A stretch of DNA of 64,000 nt from Paraescarpia echinospica (taxonomy: Eukaryota > Annelida > Polychaeta > Sabellida > Siboglinidae). The DNA lies in NCBI GenBank assembly GCA_020002185.1, contig CM034543.1:25597462-25661461 (forward strand). The letters run 5' to 3'. Position numbers and translations under genes: made by a program. The stretch's first letter is position 1. Each line of letters starts with the position of its first letter. The notes below the pieces were generated by a model. The model was not told the DNA's origin, ran no database searches, and saw nothing but the letters and a program-made list of their open reading frames with translations. Below are positions 11,135 to 23,747 of this stretch, piece after piece.

Positions 11135-12160
11135 CCTATCATTATAAAACAAAATAAATACTACTACTAAAAAGTAATTTTGCGCCTGATATTGTTGATA
11201 ACAAACATTTAACTTGTTTTTTTATTTATAAATTATGACTGAACTATTTATACTGGTATATTCAGCCTAGGAATTCAAAAGTTTTACGCCATAAGGATAT
11301 CGCAGATATGGACATAGATTCCAGTAACCACAGAATTCAACATAGTTCATTCACACAGGCCTACTTGTTTACTTTTTGACTCTGGTACTCTGGTGTTATG
11401 TGCATATATATATAATCATATTTATTATTGAACACGTTATGCTTTATTGGTGTTTATCTAGTAAGAACATAATGTATTATTAGCTATAAACATGTAATTG
11501 ATATGTAAAGATTATTTGCCACTGATATTTCTTCATTCAATCATTTGCATGGTCTCTATAAAAAATAACTAATTTATGTGACAAAATATTGTTTTTCAGA
11601 TGGCAGTAACAATAACTAATGGATCAATAATGTGTGCAATTATGAATTTATTTATATTATTATAATCTATCATTATAAAACACAATAAATCCTAAGTAAC
11701 ATAATTACTCTGCATTACAGTAATGGTGTGCTTTATAGTGTTCAAAATATAAACATTAACTTGTTTTTTTCTCAGTAGCCACGAGGTAAACTAGTTATAT
11801 ATTCATCCGAGGAATTCCAAATGTTTTATACAATACAATGTCAGAAATGGGCATACACTTTAAAGTTGTTTTTGCGTATATATGGTGTACTTGTGTCAAG
11901 TTTTCGTTTGGCATGGCACATTCATACAATAGTATTTATTATTGACGAATTGGTGCAAGTTATCTGGCAACAACTTATTATTAGTGTCAAACATGCCATT
12001 GATGTGTAAAGATTATTTGCTATTGACATTTCATTGTTCCCCGTCATTGTCTCTACAAAAATAACTATCATTTCTGAGGAAAATATTATGAATTGTGATG
12101 GCAATGTCAATAATTGATGGCACAATATTATTTGTTGTCAAACATGGAGACAAGGTGCAG
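11135..12160 (+). repeat. Tandem duplication, two units of about 500-530 bp
   Basis: Unit 1 (about 11135-11662) and unit 2 (about 11663-12160) share, in order: TATCATTATAAAACA followed by AATAAAT, AACTTGTTTTTTT, a block around GAGGAATTC (CTAGGAATTC against CGAGGAATTC), TGTAAAGATTATTTGC, GGTCTCTA against TGTCTCTA, and AATAACTAATGGATC against CAATAATTGATGGCAC. The spacing is kept to within about 30 bases. No coding function is evident. The high divergence implies great age. Confidence 0.72.
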
Positions 12161-13519
12161 GTCTTAGCACTGTTACCAACTGGAAGCTCTTCAGTTAGTC
12201 CATCGATGGACCTTGAGTTTGGTGGGGGAACTGAAAGCAGCTATCTTGTGTATGAGTATGACTCTCCCATGAATGAAAATTGGCCAACCGCAGCAAAACA
12301 AACTAGCAACTAGCCTGGAATTAATTGTGCAACCACTTCTAAAGCAGTTGTGCTGCAAAGACAGGAATTGGTAATTAAGAGTGATTAGAAACAAATCTTC
12401 AACAAACACACAGCCAAGGTAAGTGGATGGGCAGTGATAACACTGGAGTTTGTCTGGTGGTTTGGCAGAAGGGGCCTATAATTAGTATGTGTTTCAAAAG
12501 GTACAAGACAATGGGGGATTGGAAGGCAGCCAAACAGAGCACTTGTGGATGAGTATGGTGTGTGACATGCTGCTAGGTTAACCAGGCACTGCTACAATCA
12601 ACACATTCTTCCCTAATTACGTTATTATCAACCAATCCTGTTGCCAGTTGCTAGATCAATATTGATCAAACATAGCCTTGTCAAACAGCCATTAAACAGA
12701 GTCATTAGCAATTAAGGGAGCTAAATTGATTGCTGGTAGCAAAGAACAAGGCATTGCTTTGTAGACATGAATGCATGCTACCTTTGCTGATAAGTACTAT
12801 TCAACTGTGTGCAACAATAAAAAGTCTGATAACATTAAGGTGAACCAACATTAACCCTGCCACAGCTATATTGCTGTCTTAATGAGACCACAATCAATAC
12901 CTTCAAACGGAGAACACAATCAGACAGGTATTTGTAATATATGCTTACAAAATAAATACCTCACTATTAAACCATAATGATAACTTATGTACCAATAATG
13001 ACTGCCAACCCTAAATCTATTAAGTTAACTCTGCAACAAATAAGCAAACCTTTGTAAAGCAAGGGTAGTTTACCCATATTTCTATGTTCACGCAAATCAT
13101 ATAAAAACTCCTTCCACATTGGATTTAGCAAAAAACACATACATATGTCGATGTTTAAATATGTAGCGAGAACATTAATAGTGTAAGCAATATGAGCAGC
13201 TGATTTTAAAATGAACGTGTGTGTTTGTTAAATTAATGTCAAATGGGGACACTTGTGAACATGTGAATTGTTAAAAGATTTGTTATAACTATACACTTTG
13301 GCCTTCTTTTTTTTACAAAATTCTAACCAGATCTGACCAAACATAACTCCATAGTTTATCCAATGATTTCACTGAAAATCACATTTAACAAATTTGTAAA
13401 AGTGAACTGATGGCACATAATTATCCTAGTGCCTACAGTATTTGTGATAATTTCCACAAAAAGAGTGTGCACATTATAAAGTTGTAATTTTGTACTGACT
13501 GTAATTAATGATAATCTGA
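12161..13519. other. AT-rich spacer, no supported gene
   Basis: A 72-codon + strand frame ends at 12313 (contains DLEFGGGTESSYLVYEYDSP) and looks somewhat protein-like, but it has no homology I recognise and no clear splice context. The rest shows no structure. Confidence 0.35.
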
Positions 13520-13935
13520 TTATACTCAATAATAACAACAATAACAATACAATAATAACAATATGGAACTTCTAAAGCGCTTAAATCTTTAGGAACCCAA
13601 GCTCAAAAGTGCAACAAACCATAATTATTATGAAAAGTGTGAAGATGGACACACAAAAGTCATTGTCAGACTCTGAACTACAGAACACTAATTATTTAGG
13701 GTGGAAATGTAATTTGGAATAAACACATCTTCAGTTTTTACAGAAGGGGCTGTGATCGGCAGGTCATTCCTGGTTGTGCGTGCAGCTACAGAATAATCAC
13801 ACTTGCCCATGATAAGCTTAGTTTTAGGAACAATAAGTTGTTTCAATATAGATGATCTGAGTACTCTGGACACATCAGAAAGATGCAGGAGTTTAGATAA
13901 ATAAAGTTGCAGCGGTGTAGAATGTGCACAATAAG
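13520..13935 (-). pseudogene. CR1/L2-like LINE 3' end
   Basis: On the - strand, 13930-13690 reads LHLSDVSRVLRSSI, then LIVPKTKLIMGKCDYSVAA, then NDLPIT. This matches the block LRFSDIPRNLRSS / FVPKTELNIDKRTFSVAA / NQLPIAL of the LINE at 31760-33460. Downstream, the complement of 13560-13600 reads CCTAAAGATTTAAGCGCTTT, comparable to CTGGGGATTTAGGCGCTATA at 33415-33435. It then ends in a TTATTG-type repeat at 13525-13565. It is the 3' end of the same or a sister family, and is dead. Confidence 0.72.
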
Positions 13936-15845
13936 CAATAGTAAACAATTAAAATTTCATGGTGACTCATTGTCATGTAGCCTACAGAGTTCTGTTTACA
14001 GCATGAGTCTGCAGTTTGCAGACATGAAGTGCTTCGGTCTGCGAAGATGATACTGATCTACATAGTCAAACGCGCCATTCACTGATTGTTGCCAGTATTT
14101 ATGTGTTTGTTTATTCACAGGCACACTGCAGAGGTCAAACAATATCCACCTGTAATTAATCAAATGCTATAGGAAGCGATAATAAACAACAATTTGTGTA
14201 AAATGTAGTTCTTATCAATGGTTTATGTAACGATTTCCTGCCATAGTTTATCTTACGCATATAGTATTAATCCGATACTGAAGACGAAGAGAATTAACAA
14301 GCATATTAATAACGCCATATCTTTCTCCTGCTTTAATAACATTCCACTCTGCTCAAACAGACATTTCCAGACATAAAAAGAGCAATTCAATCTTCACAGA
14401 GGTCCAAACTAAAAAAAATGTATATTACAGCATTGCCTTATTTCGAGATTTTACTAAGCATATTTCTACAGCCTGGGCAAATCTTGAGTGCATTTCCACT
14501 GTAGCAGAAACACCATGTAGTACCAAAAACTGCCCAGTTGAATGTGGTGATTTATGGGAAGAAAATGCCTCCAAGTTGCAAGCTTTGTGTTATGAGCACC
14601 AGTTGAAATGAAAATGCATAGATCTAGGTTTTTTCACTGCGTAGGGACAGTTGTCGTTATGTTTTCTGCAGAAAGTGGGAATTACATTGATGATACGCAA
14701 GTCTTTGATGTATAATTAAGAGTTACACTTACACACCTGAATGACATGTTGCCAAGAATGGCAGCCAGTGAAGTCAATAACATAATTATATTAACAATTC
14801 ACTGCCTTCTCCTAGTGTAATGTAAACTTGTTGAATGGAAGGACTTCCAAATTTAGGTGTTACTTTTTAATTACCTGTTTCAATAAAATCACTACGTATA
14901 ATGCCAGACAGTATTCATTTACTACACATGTAATGCTACATCAAGACACAGATCAAGCATTCTTCACTGACCATGTAGACTTTTGTTTACATAAAATGTG
15001 AAGCAAACCATCTAACTATATCCTGTGAACCAAGACAGCACAGTGATCCAACAAATGTGAAAAGCATGTGTCATGGATGTCAACATCTGTTTTGTAAAAA
15101 ATAAAAGCAGGAAACTTAATCTGCCGTTCAAATTTGGTCAATTTTATCTTGTTGTTTGTCAGTTTATTTGCTCCTCCATTGTGAATGCAAGCGCAAGAAA
15201 ATTACATTGTGATCGATTATACCATAACGATTTCATAAGATGTTATTTTTTGATAAAATTAATGTACGAATGATGTGAATAAAATATAAAACAAGATCTG
15301 TATACAGGATATAAACCAATTCAAAATGGGATTATACTGTCTCACTTGCATGTGTACAATGCATGCATCCATGGCCACCTCTGACTTTGTTACATGAACT
15401 TAGTGTAACAGCAAGAGAATTGTTAACATTAAGAAACTGTGAACATATAGTAGACATAAATATACTACGTGTACAAAAAATATCGAGAGCATGGTAAATT
15501 CAATATAAATTTAATAGTAAATTATTAAATTTTTTCAGTGAAAACAATTCAGTGTGAAGGTAAAAATAAGTAGCTCTGCAAAGTCTATATTTGCTACCAG
15601 ATGGACAAATCTGTTTCACGAAGAGCGCCATAAATAACTCACTTGATACCATTACTGCTGCAATACCTCTATGTATTGAGACATTTAGTATTGGTATTCA
15701 GGTCAATAACATTGGTTTCATACTGTGGTTATAGTTACAATAACACATGCACTGTCTCTTGGGTTCATGATGGCAGCACTTACTAAAACTAATCAATCCA
15801 TGTTAACCACATAATCACATAGTACATATTTCAAAGTTGACTAAT
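13936..15845. other. AT-rich spacer, no supported feature
   Basis: No gene, RNA or repeat could be supported on either strand. Confidence 0.4.
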
Positions 15846-16741
15846 TAACCTGGGAACCGTTTCACTAAGATATTAAGCTCTTAAGGAAAATCCATCCTAG
15901 AACAGAATCTGATGGAAAAATCAAGGAGTATTTTCAAAATGCGTTTCACTAATGTGATCGTTAAATTATTCTTAAGGCAAAGAGTGATATTTCCATCATG
16001 ATAATCGATAATCTACACAGTTGGCACAATTTGGCAAAAGAGATTGAACAGTTGTCAATTTTTTTTTTATTCGGCCCAACAACCACTTTTCAACAACATT
16101 TGACTTTTTGTTCACTGTGAGAAGAATTGAAACGAAATCTTGCAGAAGCCACCGACATATCACAGGGGACACTATTTCCGTGTGACACACAGTGCAATGT
16201 TTTGAGTGGAGCGTCATTGTTGAAAATTTTCAGTTTACAAGAGCGTAGAGCGCCAACAACTGAAACCAAAATTATGCTGTCGAGTATAATGACATGAAGG
16301 GCAGTAGTGTGCAGGTTAAGTTAGATACAGCTTAAACGTTGCTCAAAATTGATTAACAAAAATCACAACAAAACCGTAAACTGCTACACACCCGTCAACC
16401 GGTCACGACACTAATGTGTAAACAAATCATGCTTTAGCAAACTTTTAATCGCTAACATTTGGAAGACTTATTTGGCTGTGAACAACTGGTTCTCTGTGTG
16501 AAAGTGGACCCAAATTAACTTGCAATTAGTAAATTCTAGCTGTTTATGATAATTAAAGAGTGGTGTAACATCGTCTTAGAAATTGGCATTTTTAGGATCG
16601 TTTTTATGGACCGTATCCAGGATGAATTGTTAGTCAAACGCAGTTTTTAATTTTCACTCCTAGGTAATGAGAACACTAAATTTTATGGAGCAAAATCAGG
16701 CTTAATAGCTCTTAAGAATGTTAGTGAAATGGTCCCCTGGT
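15846..16741. mobile_element. DNA transposon/MITE, family M, long copy
   Basis: Terminal inverted repeats are visible. The left end ACCTGGGAACCGTTTCACTA (about 15848) matches the complement of the right end, ACCAGGGGACCATTTCACTA (right end at about 16741), followed in both by an AGCTCTTAAG-type block. An internal stretch at 16160-16200 (CACAGGGGACACTATTTCCG) is the inverted counterpart of a block conserved in the copies at 16903-17150 and 59139-59370. No transposase frame is visible. A clear target-site duplication was not found. Confidence 0.72.
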
Positions 16742-16902
16742 CTTTTAGTGCCTACCTAGTATACCTTGGACTCATTGGTACAGTATATATATTAAATAAC
16801 AAGGTCATTTCTGTACAACAAGGTCTTTTCTGTGCGCCAAGGCATGTCCAAACTCCGGGCTTAATAAAACATGCCAGTATCTGACCATTAGGTGGCAACT
16901 AA

Positions 16903-17150
16903 CCAGGTGACCCAACATTTTTATGAGCTCATAAGCATGATTTTGCTCTTTAAAATTAGTTCCGCTCCTTAACAGTGATGTTATATACTGAAAACTGTGA
17001 ACACCAGGGTGCGCCACCAGGACACTTTCGCCAGTGTGTCATGGAAATAGTGTCCTCTGTGATACGGTAGCAATCTCCTTAAACAATGGATTTTTTTAAT
17101 GATAGATTTTCCTTATCAGCTCATAATGTTAGTAAAACACTCCCCAGGGT
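16903..17150. mobile_element. MITE, family M, short copy
   Basis: The left end has CCAGGTGACC, then AACATTTTTATGAGCTCATA. The right end (complement) reads CCTGGGGAGTGTTTTACTAA, then CATTATGAGCTGATAA. The interior keeps GATTTTGCTCTTTAAA, ACACTTTCGCCAGTGTGTCA and GGAAATAGTGTCCTC, nearly as in 59139-59370. It sits only 160 bases from the long copy. Confidence 0.72.
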
Positions 17151-19275
17151 TATCTAACTTTAGAACTATATTTATAATAAATATAAAGTTAAGGCTCACT
17201 TATGACTTGAGAAAAGGTCTCACGAATATTGAAATGCTGTTTGAACTACCGATACAAATGGTTCACCATACAAATCGTTCCCATTGGCACTGTGTGCATG
17301 ATAATCAATAAATATACTAAAATGACCCTTGATATTTTGTTTACTGTATAATTTAATATGAAGTTCTATAAAATTTGAACTTATGCTGGATATTTTCCAC
17401 ATCTGGCAAAGAGAAACATAACATTAATGGGTTGTTCTCCTTGTTGGTTTGCAAAGTCCAAAAAGCATTCCATTTGGAACAATCCAAAATTGCTTCCAAA
17501 ATCACAGCCAGTAGTCACCCGATTCAATTGATGAGACATCAATGCTCTACGCAATAGGTGGCACCATTACATATATAACAACGATTTACTTTCCCTGCAA
17601 TACTGTAACTGCTATCTTATAATTTTCGTCAGAAATTAGAATACGCATTTTGACACCAACCCCATGAGCCATTAGTGATGTAGTTATCACCAGTTCCAGA
17701 TCACCGTCTACATGAACAAAATGTGGAACTGAACTTTAAACCAAGTTGCTATGTACATCAACCAATGTGATATGTTGCTAGGACTTGTCTTTGTTATATC
17801 CCTGAGGCAAAATTGTAAGTGTAACCCAACAATTAAATATTAATAAGTTATCAAATTTACTTATCTATATTTTAACTTATTCATTGGTTTAATGCATCAA
17901 TATATGTAAACATGTATATGGTTTTGAACATGAAATAAAAGTATTCATATTTAAATTTTTGTTATCTCATATAATACATAACTACGCAATAAACTCAAAT
18001 AAACACTCTATTTTATGTCATTGATTCTTCCAAGATATACATACCAGATTCCAACTTGTGTGGCTTCCCCTTTACTTGATCTTAAATACGCCGTTGAATA
18101 TCACACAAACAATATACATCTGAGTACATGGGCATGTGCCTGTTGAATGCTAGTTATGTTAGTTAACTTAATAAACAGCACAAGAGCTGCCACTTTGGTG
18201 GTCACTTCATCCAGACCTTATCGACATGTTCATTGAGCATTTAGGCACAAGAACAACATCATTCACAAGATTCAAGAGAGCTAAATATGTTGTTAGTTCA
18301 TACAACCAGTGTCCAAAGTGCAATGTTTCCTTACTGCTACATATCTATGTATCAGTGTATCAGTATCAACTGATAAAAATACCTTACAATTTATAGACGC
18401 ACGCACATGTATGTATGCACATATCGGAAAGTCACTGATGCTATTCAATAGTACTCATAAACAATATCCAGTTATAAGAACTGTATTCACCTATGAAAGC
18501 AACTTGAAAACATTTTGACAGAATATCTACACAAAATGGTATTGACTACAGCTCCTTTTTTTCAATGTCTGTTTTTAATATAATATAATACAATTTTAAG
18601 TGATGGGGCATACATAAGTACTTCAAAATTTAGCATTGGTAATTCCGATAAGAACATTTTGTATTTAGTGATCTGCTGCTTTTCATATTCACCATTAAAC
18701 AACCTTAACAATGATTACAATGTGTTTGTTTGGTCACACAAATAGTTGCTGATGTCCGTGTGGTATCAGCAAGTAATTGATACACTGTTTAATCCGGAAG
18801 TTTATGTGTATTGATTTCACATCCTGTGGAGTGTGTTTACCTTAGAGGAAATCCGGCAATATATTTAATATTTCGAACAGAAGCCATGTGGAATGAGAGT
18901 CATGTTTTAACCTTTGGAATGTCTCGGGCCAAAATTCGGCCCAACCGTACCTGCCTTCGTTGTAACAATTTTAATTTCCTTCACGCACAACTGACTCGCG
19001 AACATTTGGTATCTATGGATAGCTGACAGATTTTTCGAGATCGTGTATATTTATTCATGAGCAGATTCGATGACAGCAACTCACAATGTAGCTTACAAAA
19101 CATGTGACGTGTTTGATGCCCACATTTCAGTGATTTACTACGTCCTGCATACTGAATTTGTGCATCCATTCATAAAGTCTAGACCCCTGCATACGTGGTA
19201 TCAATAAAAAACTCTGTCATTGGCCAATCTGCCAAAAATTACATCAGTCATACATTTTAAGTTTCAGAAACGCCA
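17151..19275. other. AT-rich spacer, no supported feature
   Basis: No gene or RNA was recognised. Open frames are short and unremarkable. Confidence 0.4.
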
Positions 19276-19600
19276 TTGCAGGAGATTTATACATAAATCA
19301 GTGTCTCAAAAAACCGGGCATTTATATACGTAAATCAGAGGGTCTAAAAAAATCGGGCATTTATACGTAAATTGGAGGATCTTGGAAAATCAGGCATTTA
19401 TACGTAAATCGGATTAAAATATAACAAAAAAGAATACTTTCCATAGACATTAATAACCATGTTTTAATAAAACGTTAAGTTTAAGAAATGCCAATATATG
19501 AGATTTACGCGTAAATGGGAGGATCTTGTAATATCAGGAAATTGTGCGTAAATTGGGGGTCTCAGGGTATTATGGAATTGTGTATAAATCTGAGTATTTC
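19276..19600 (+). repeat. Diverged minisatellite, unit about 45-50 bp
   Basis: The repeated theme is GGGCATTTATACGTAAATC followed by GGAGGATCT or GGGTCTC and an A-rich stretch. Copies start near 19278, 19316, 19356 and 19393. More diverged ones start near 19500, 19540 and 19580. A few point changes and indels separate them. It is non-coding. Confidence 0.65.
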
Positions 19601-19686
19601 ATGTTATGAAAATGGTCACAGATCAGCTTTATTTCTAAATGCATTGCACATGTGCTCTTAAATCAATGGCACATAACAGCATGTTA

Positions 19687-19717
<31 letters not shown>

Positions 19718-21520
19718 CATGTAATGTTACATTAAATAAATTATATGTGAACTGAAATGTTTGTGACTTTATAGGTATGGTAGAAAGAAGAAAGTTTACT
19801 CATTTGATGTTCTAGGCATATGTGTTCATACATTAAATATATATTTCTATGGTGTAAAGAACCTTGTACATATAGGCAATAAACACATCTTCTTTTATTA
19901 CAAATATTTTATTATGTTATTACAAACAGATACAATATTCACAAGAACCAGAACTTAGCACTGTATTTTCTTCAAAGTTTGTTACCATGGCCTGGGTGAC
20001 GGAGGCATGCGTGACCTTTGGCCTTGCTGGTGGAGCATTTAATGTTATAAAGTACATCTTTTCATTTATAATGTGTTCCAGTTCTAACATTTACAGATAT
20101 ACATGAATTAAATAAAACATGTACATAGTGTAGATGGATCGACTGACATTATTTGAGTATATATTGAAACGGATTAAACTTCATTCTATAAAACCGGCAA
20201 GCTGACGGTGGGTGATATTAGGGAACCCGCGGTTCACAGTGCTCATCTAAAGCTCATATGCAATATCAACTACAGGCAAGTCCCAAGAAGATCATAGTTA
20301 TATACAGTTGTTGCTGTTTAGTCAATGCAAGGTATGGTTTAAACAACCCCTTTTCGCTGTCTTGTCTGAGCGGCCTTGGTCCAAATATGGTTATTATACT
20401 AGTTCAGATAGTTAGAACGATTTTGAGGTATTTTTTATGTGAAAATTCAACGAATTAGCAGTGCGATGTTTCTCCAGGCAAGCGTGTGGGTCGCAACGGT
20501 AATGAGCATGGTAGTGATCGGCCTGCTTGAATCGGCCTATTTTTACGAAAAAATCATAAAAATTACAGTTCTCAACGAATTTGTTTAATTTTTGTGTTAT
20601 TTGGCAGCTAACATATATGGCTACATTTGTCTCACTGGATGTAGGCGTACAGCCACTCAGTAATTATATGGCAGCACAATGAAATGTTTTTTTTTTTTAT
20701 ATATTTTGGATGAAGTTCAGATAGTAATATCCCCATGATTTTTGTACGTTAAATATTTATAATAATTTTATTATAATAAAGCATCCCTTTAGTAATAAAA
20801 TTATACCTCATTTATATTTTTATGACAAATATTAGCAAAGTTATGATTTTTATAGGAACACCATGCTACGGAGGATTTTTAGTGGTCACTTCTAGGGTTA
20901 AAACTGCTAATCTGAAACAGAATATAGATGTTTACTTATTCAAGTAGTTGGCACATTTCAGTCAGCTTTTGTTCATAGGGATTCTAAAGCAACTATTCAT
21001 ATATAGTCAGGAAATATATAACCTGATTAAATGTGATGGATGCTATACAATACAAAATGTCATTGAAGTCATGAGCATTCACAGATGACAACATTGGTGG
21101 TAACATAATATAAATAAGTCATATAAATGGTGTTCTGATTACCCTGCATGTAACAATGTTTCAAATTAAAACCATAATTTTAAGGTGGTTGGCTGTTCAA
21201 CATATCTTTTTAGAAGAGACACTACAACTAAAAGCTATATTGGTCCCTCCTGGTTTCTAATATCAAAAAGTATACTATGTAAAAGATCCACTTGCAGTGT
21301 ACTTTGATGTGGATGGACAGTGTCTGAAATTAGCAAAAAAATTAACTGGCCCAGATCAATTTTGGCCCGACTAATTTACAAACCAAATGGACACATTTCC
21401 ATTTTCCATATTCTTTAATCACACACATGAATGTCTATCATTTGAATTTTACAAGTACATAAGATATTAAACAGTAATAATTTTAACTTTTTACACTAAC
21501 ATAATATAACTTTGCATTGC

Positions 21521-21555
<35 letters not shown>

Positions 21556-23276
21556 TATGTATAAATGAATATTTAAAATTAGACCTTGAAAAATATACAA
21601 ACATGTATGTAAGCACATTATAATAATAAAGTGCAAATTATAAAATAATATTTTTAATTATCAAACTAGCCTATAATAATAATAATAAATATTGTTCCAA
21701 ATGTATGTCCTGATTGTTCAAACTCTGCCCAAAGCTTAATTGTATTAGTGTTGCACTTGCACTCAGAGTCAGATGCATGTATACAGTATACTTGTCACTT
21801 CTTTTTAGGTGTTTCCTGGTTTATTCGCCAGGCGACACCACCAAACTGTGTCCTTCACCTTGCCGATGTTGGTCATGTTACGAAATACATTTTTGTCACC
21901 AGTCAAATTTTGATTCAGGCCGTATTTATTTGTAGATAAAGAACAAAAAGCGTGCATAACTCTCACCTACAACCAAGACAACTTCCAAACACCAAAAAAT
22001 GTAGTCCAAAGGATGGGGCAAAATTATGAAAAATGACATCCAGTCTGACTTTTGGAAAACTGCACTGCCAGTGGCGATGCCACCGATGTTTCAACTTGGC
22101 ATTCGTTGGCTTTGCTATTGAATGCAACTGCTCACGTGACAAGAGTTCAGTTTTGAAGAACTATTGTTGAATTATTATCTAAGTTGCGTTTACCGTCTTC
22201 TATAACTGAGTCGAGTCTAAGAATTCTAACAAACTATGCATCGGATGCAGCCTAGCCGTGTCCACCGAGATAAACTGGTGGCGTATGTGAACCGGCAGTG
22301 TCGGATTGATAACTTGAACATTTTGGCGAACTGAATCGACGGGACGGATTTTGAATCGGCGGCTAAGGTCATAATTTTGAAAACTGGATGGTCTAAAAGA
22401 ACTGGCTTACTGACTCAATCTCTGGACTGAATAAACAATTGGTTGATTAAGAACTCTGTATTCTGAAAGATAGAACAGCATTAAAGAGCATTTAATATGC
22501 TACTGGTCACCAGGTAAATTGCTACAAATACCAGAAAGCATCATTATGTGCGAAGATGCATTTAAGTTTATCTGTGAAATTTAATTTGTTGTTACCACAT
22601 TTTTGAAATGAGATTAATAAAATGATATTTTAATACTAGTTAGTAACTAATGGATCTGTTGATTACATAAACACAGTGATCTAGAGTGGGTAGATTGGTC
22701 AGCTAGTTTCTGAAACAGCACTCAACTTTATAGATTCCTCTTGATAATTTCTTTCAAAAACTTCAAAGGTAAAATTACTGTTAGTCTTTTACTTAAATTG
22801 CCCAAATTAATTGTCCTCATACTGACCCCAGCCCTAATGCTGCTAATAATGTAGGCCAGTTAAATACAATATTGCTAAATTATTTAAGTCTTAAGTTTTC
22901 AGCTTAATATTAAATTTGATTTGGTGCACCAAAATTAGACAACATACTATTTCAGTTGCACCCCTTACGTGATCCTTAAACGCGTCTAGTACATGAACAC
23001 CGACAAGGAAACACTGTTCGAAATAACTTCTGGGCGTGAACGGAGCTCCAATGTCAACATAAACAACAAATGTCAACAACACGATTCCCGGTGGCAGACG
23101 ACAATTAACATTGCTGACCACTTCCCCCACGACGATCCAGGAATGCCATTTGCCATGATTTTCCAACCGACACGCTAGTAATATGTACATATTTAGGAGG
23201 CATGTCATCAACCGAACATAATGCAAATTAGGCTTGGTGTATTTGGGGTGGCGTAGTTTGTAACTGAAAGTCGTAC
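19601..23276. other. Spacer with AT microsatellites, no supported gene
   Basis: TA dinucleotide runs lie at about 19687-19712 and 21521-21560. An ATG in perfect context (ACCATGG at 19984) opens only a 40-codon frame. The - strand of the same place has a 46-codon frame with AATAAA after it. Neither can be assigned. Bases 22140-22440 are less AT-rich but have no clear coding content. Confidence 0.4.
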
Positions 23277-23492
23277 CTGTTTCGCATAAACTTGCGATGA
23301 CAGCGAACTTGCCGGCGTGTGTCCGGCTCTGTTTACAAAATACCATGACACGATCGCCCCTGCGGTGCAACCGCCAACGACGGGCCAAAGTGCCGATCTT
23401 TGTTGACTATAGCCAGTTTTCATACCCCGTCTCGGCATCAAGAAAAATTGCAGAATCTTTCTTCCACCACATCTTCGTACGGCGGCTGCCAT
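23277..23492 (-). CDS. First coding exon of a putative mitochondrial membrane protein
   Basis: ATG at 23492 opens 72 codons to a donor (CAG then GTACGA, complement of 23271-23277), phase 0. The start lies in AAAATGGCAGCCGCC, a YY1-like promoter/start motif common at housekeeping genes. The 72 residues contain no Asp or Glu and are rich in Arg, Lys, Ser and Ala (MAAAVRRCGGRKI, FFLMPRRGMK). A single membrane segment (about residues 34-53, ALWPVVGGCTAGAIVSWYFV) follows. This is the profile of a mitochondrial presequence plus inner-membrane anchor. The surrounding DNA is richer in CpG than its neighbours. Later exons should lie at lower coordinates on the - strand. I could not identify them or the family. 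Confidence 0.55.
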
Positions 23493-23600
23493 TTTGCTGC
23501 ATCGCATTGCGCAGTCTCCGCGCGAGAGATTACCCAGCATTCCACAGTACCATAACAGAGATCTGAGGGTCTCGCGCCACAAGCCCGAGTTATAAGCAGA
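23493..23600 (-). promoter_or_regulatory. Probable CpG-rich promoter of the - strand gene
   Basis: The stretch just upstream of the start at 23492 contains several CpGs in an otherwise CpG-poor region, including GCGCGAGA and GCGCAGTC. The YY1-like AAAATGGC overlaps the start codon. No TATA box is seen. Its role is inferred from position and composition. Confidence 0.4.
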
Positions 23601-23747
23601 CCCATGACGCGGGCAGCTTACAGGCAGTTTGTGGTGTTAAAGCATGTTTAACAAACTGTACAGTATTTCGATTTTGTGTACACAATTACGTGTTTGTGCG
23701 TGTGCTGCACTTCGCTTTTATTATGGACCCGGTTGTGTTATTATGTT

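Noticed and set aside
19984..20103. ATG in perfect ACCATGG context (MAWVTEACVTFGLAGGAFNV), possible small gene; also a 46-codon - strand frame with AATAAA
   Set aside because: Only 40 codons, no donor or homologue recognised, and the two strands cannot be told apart.
22891..23388. 165-codon - strand frame overlapping the mitochondrial-type exon
   Set aside because: Different frame from the 72-codon exon with the acid-free presequence; the first half is its shadow and the rest is AT-rich random sequence.
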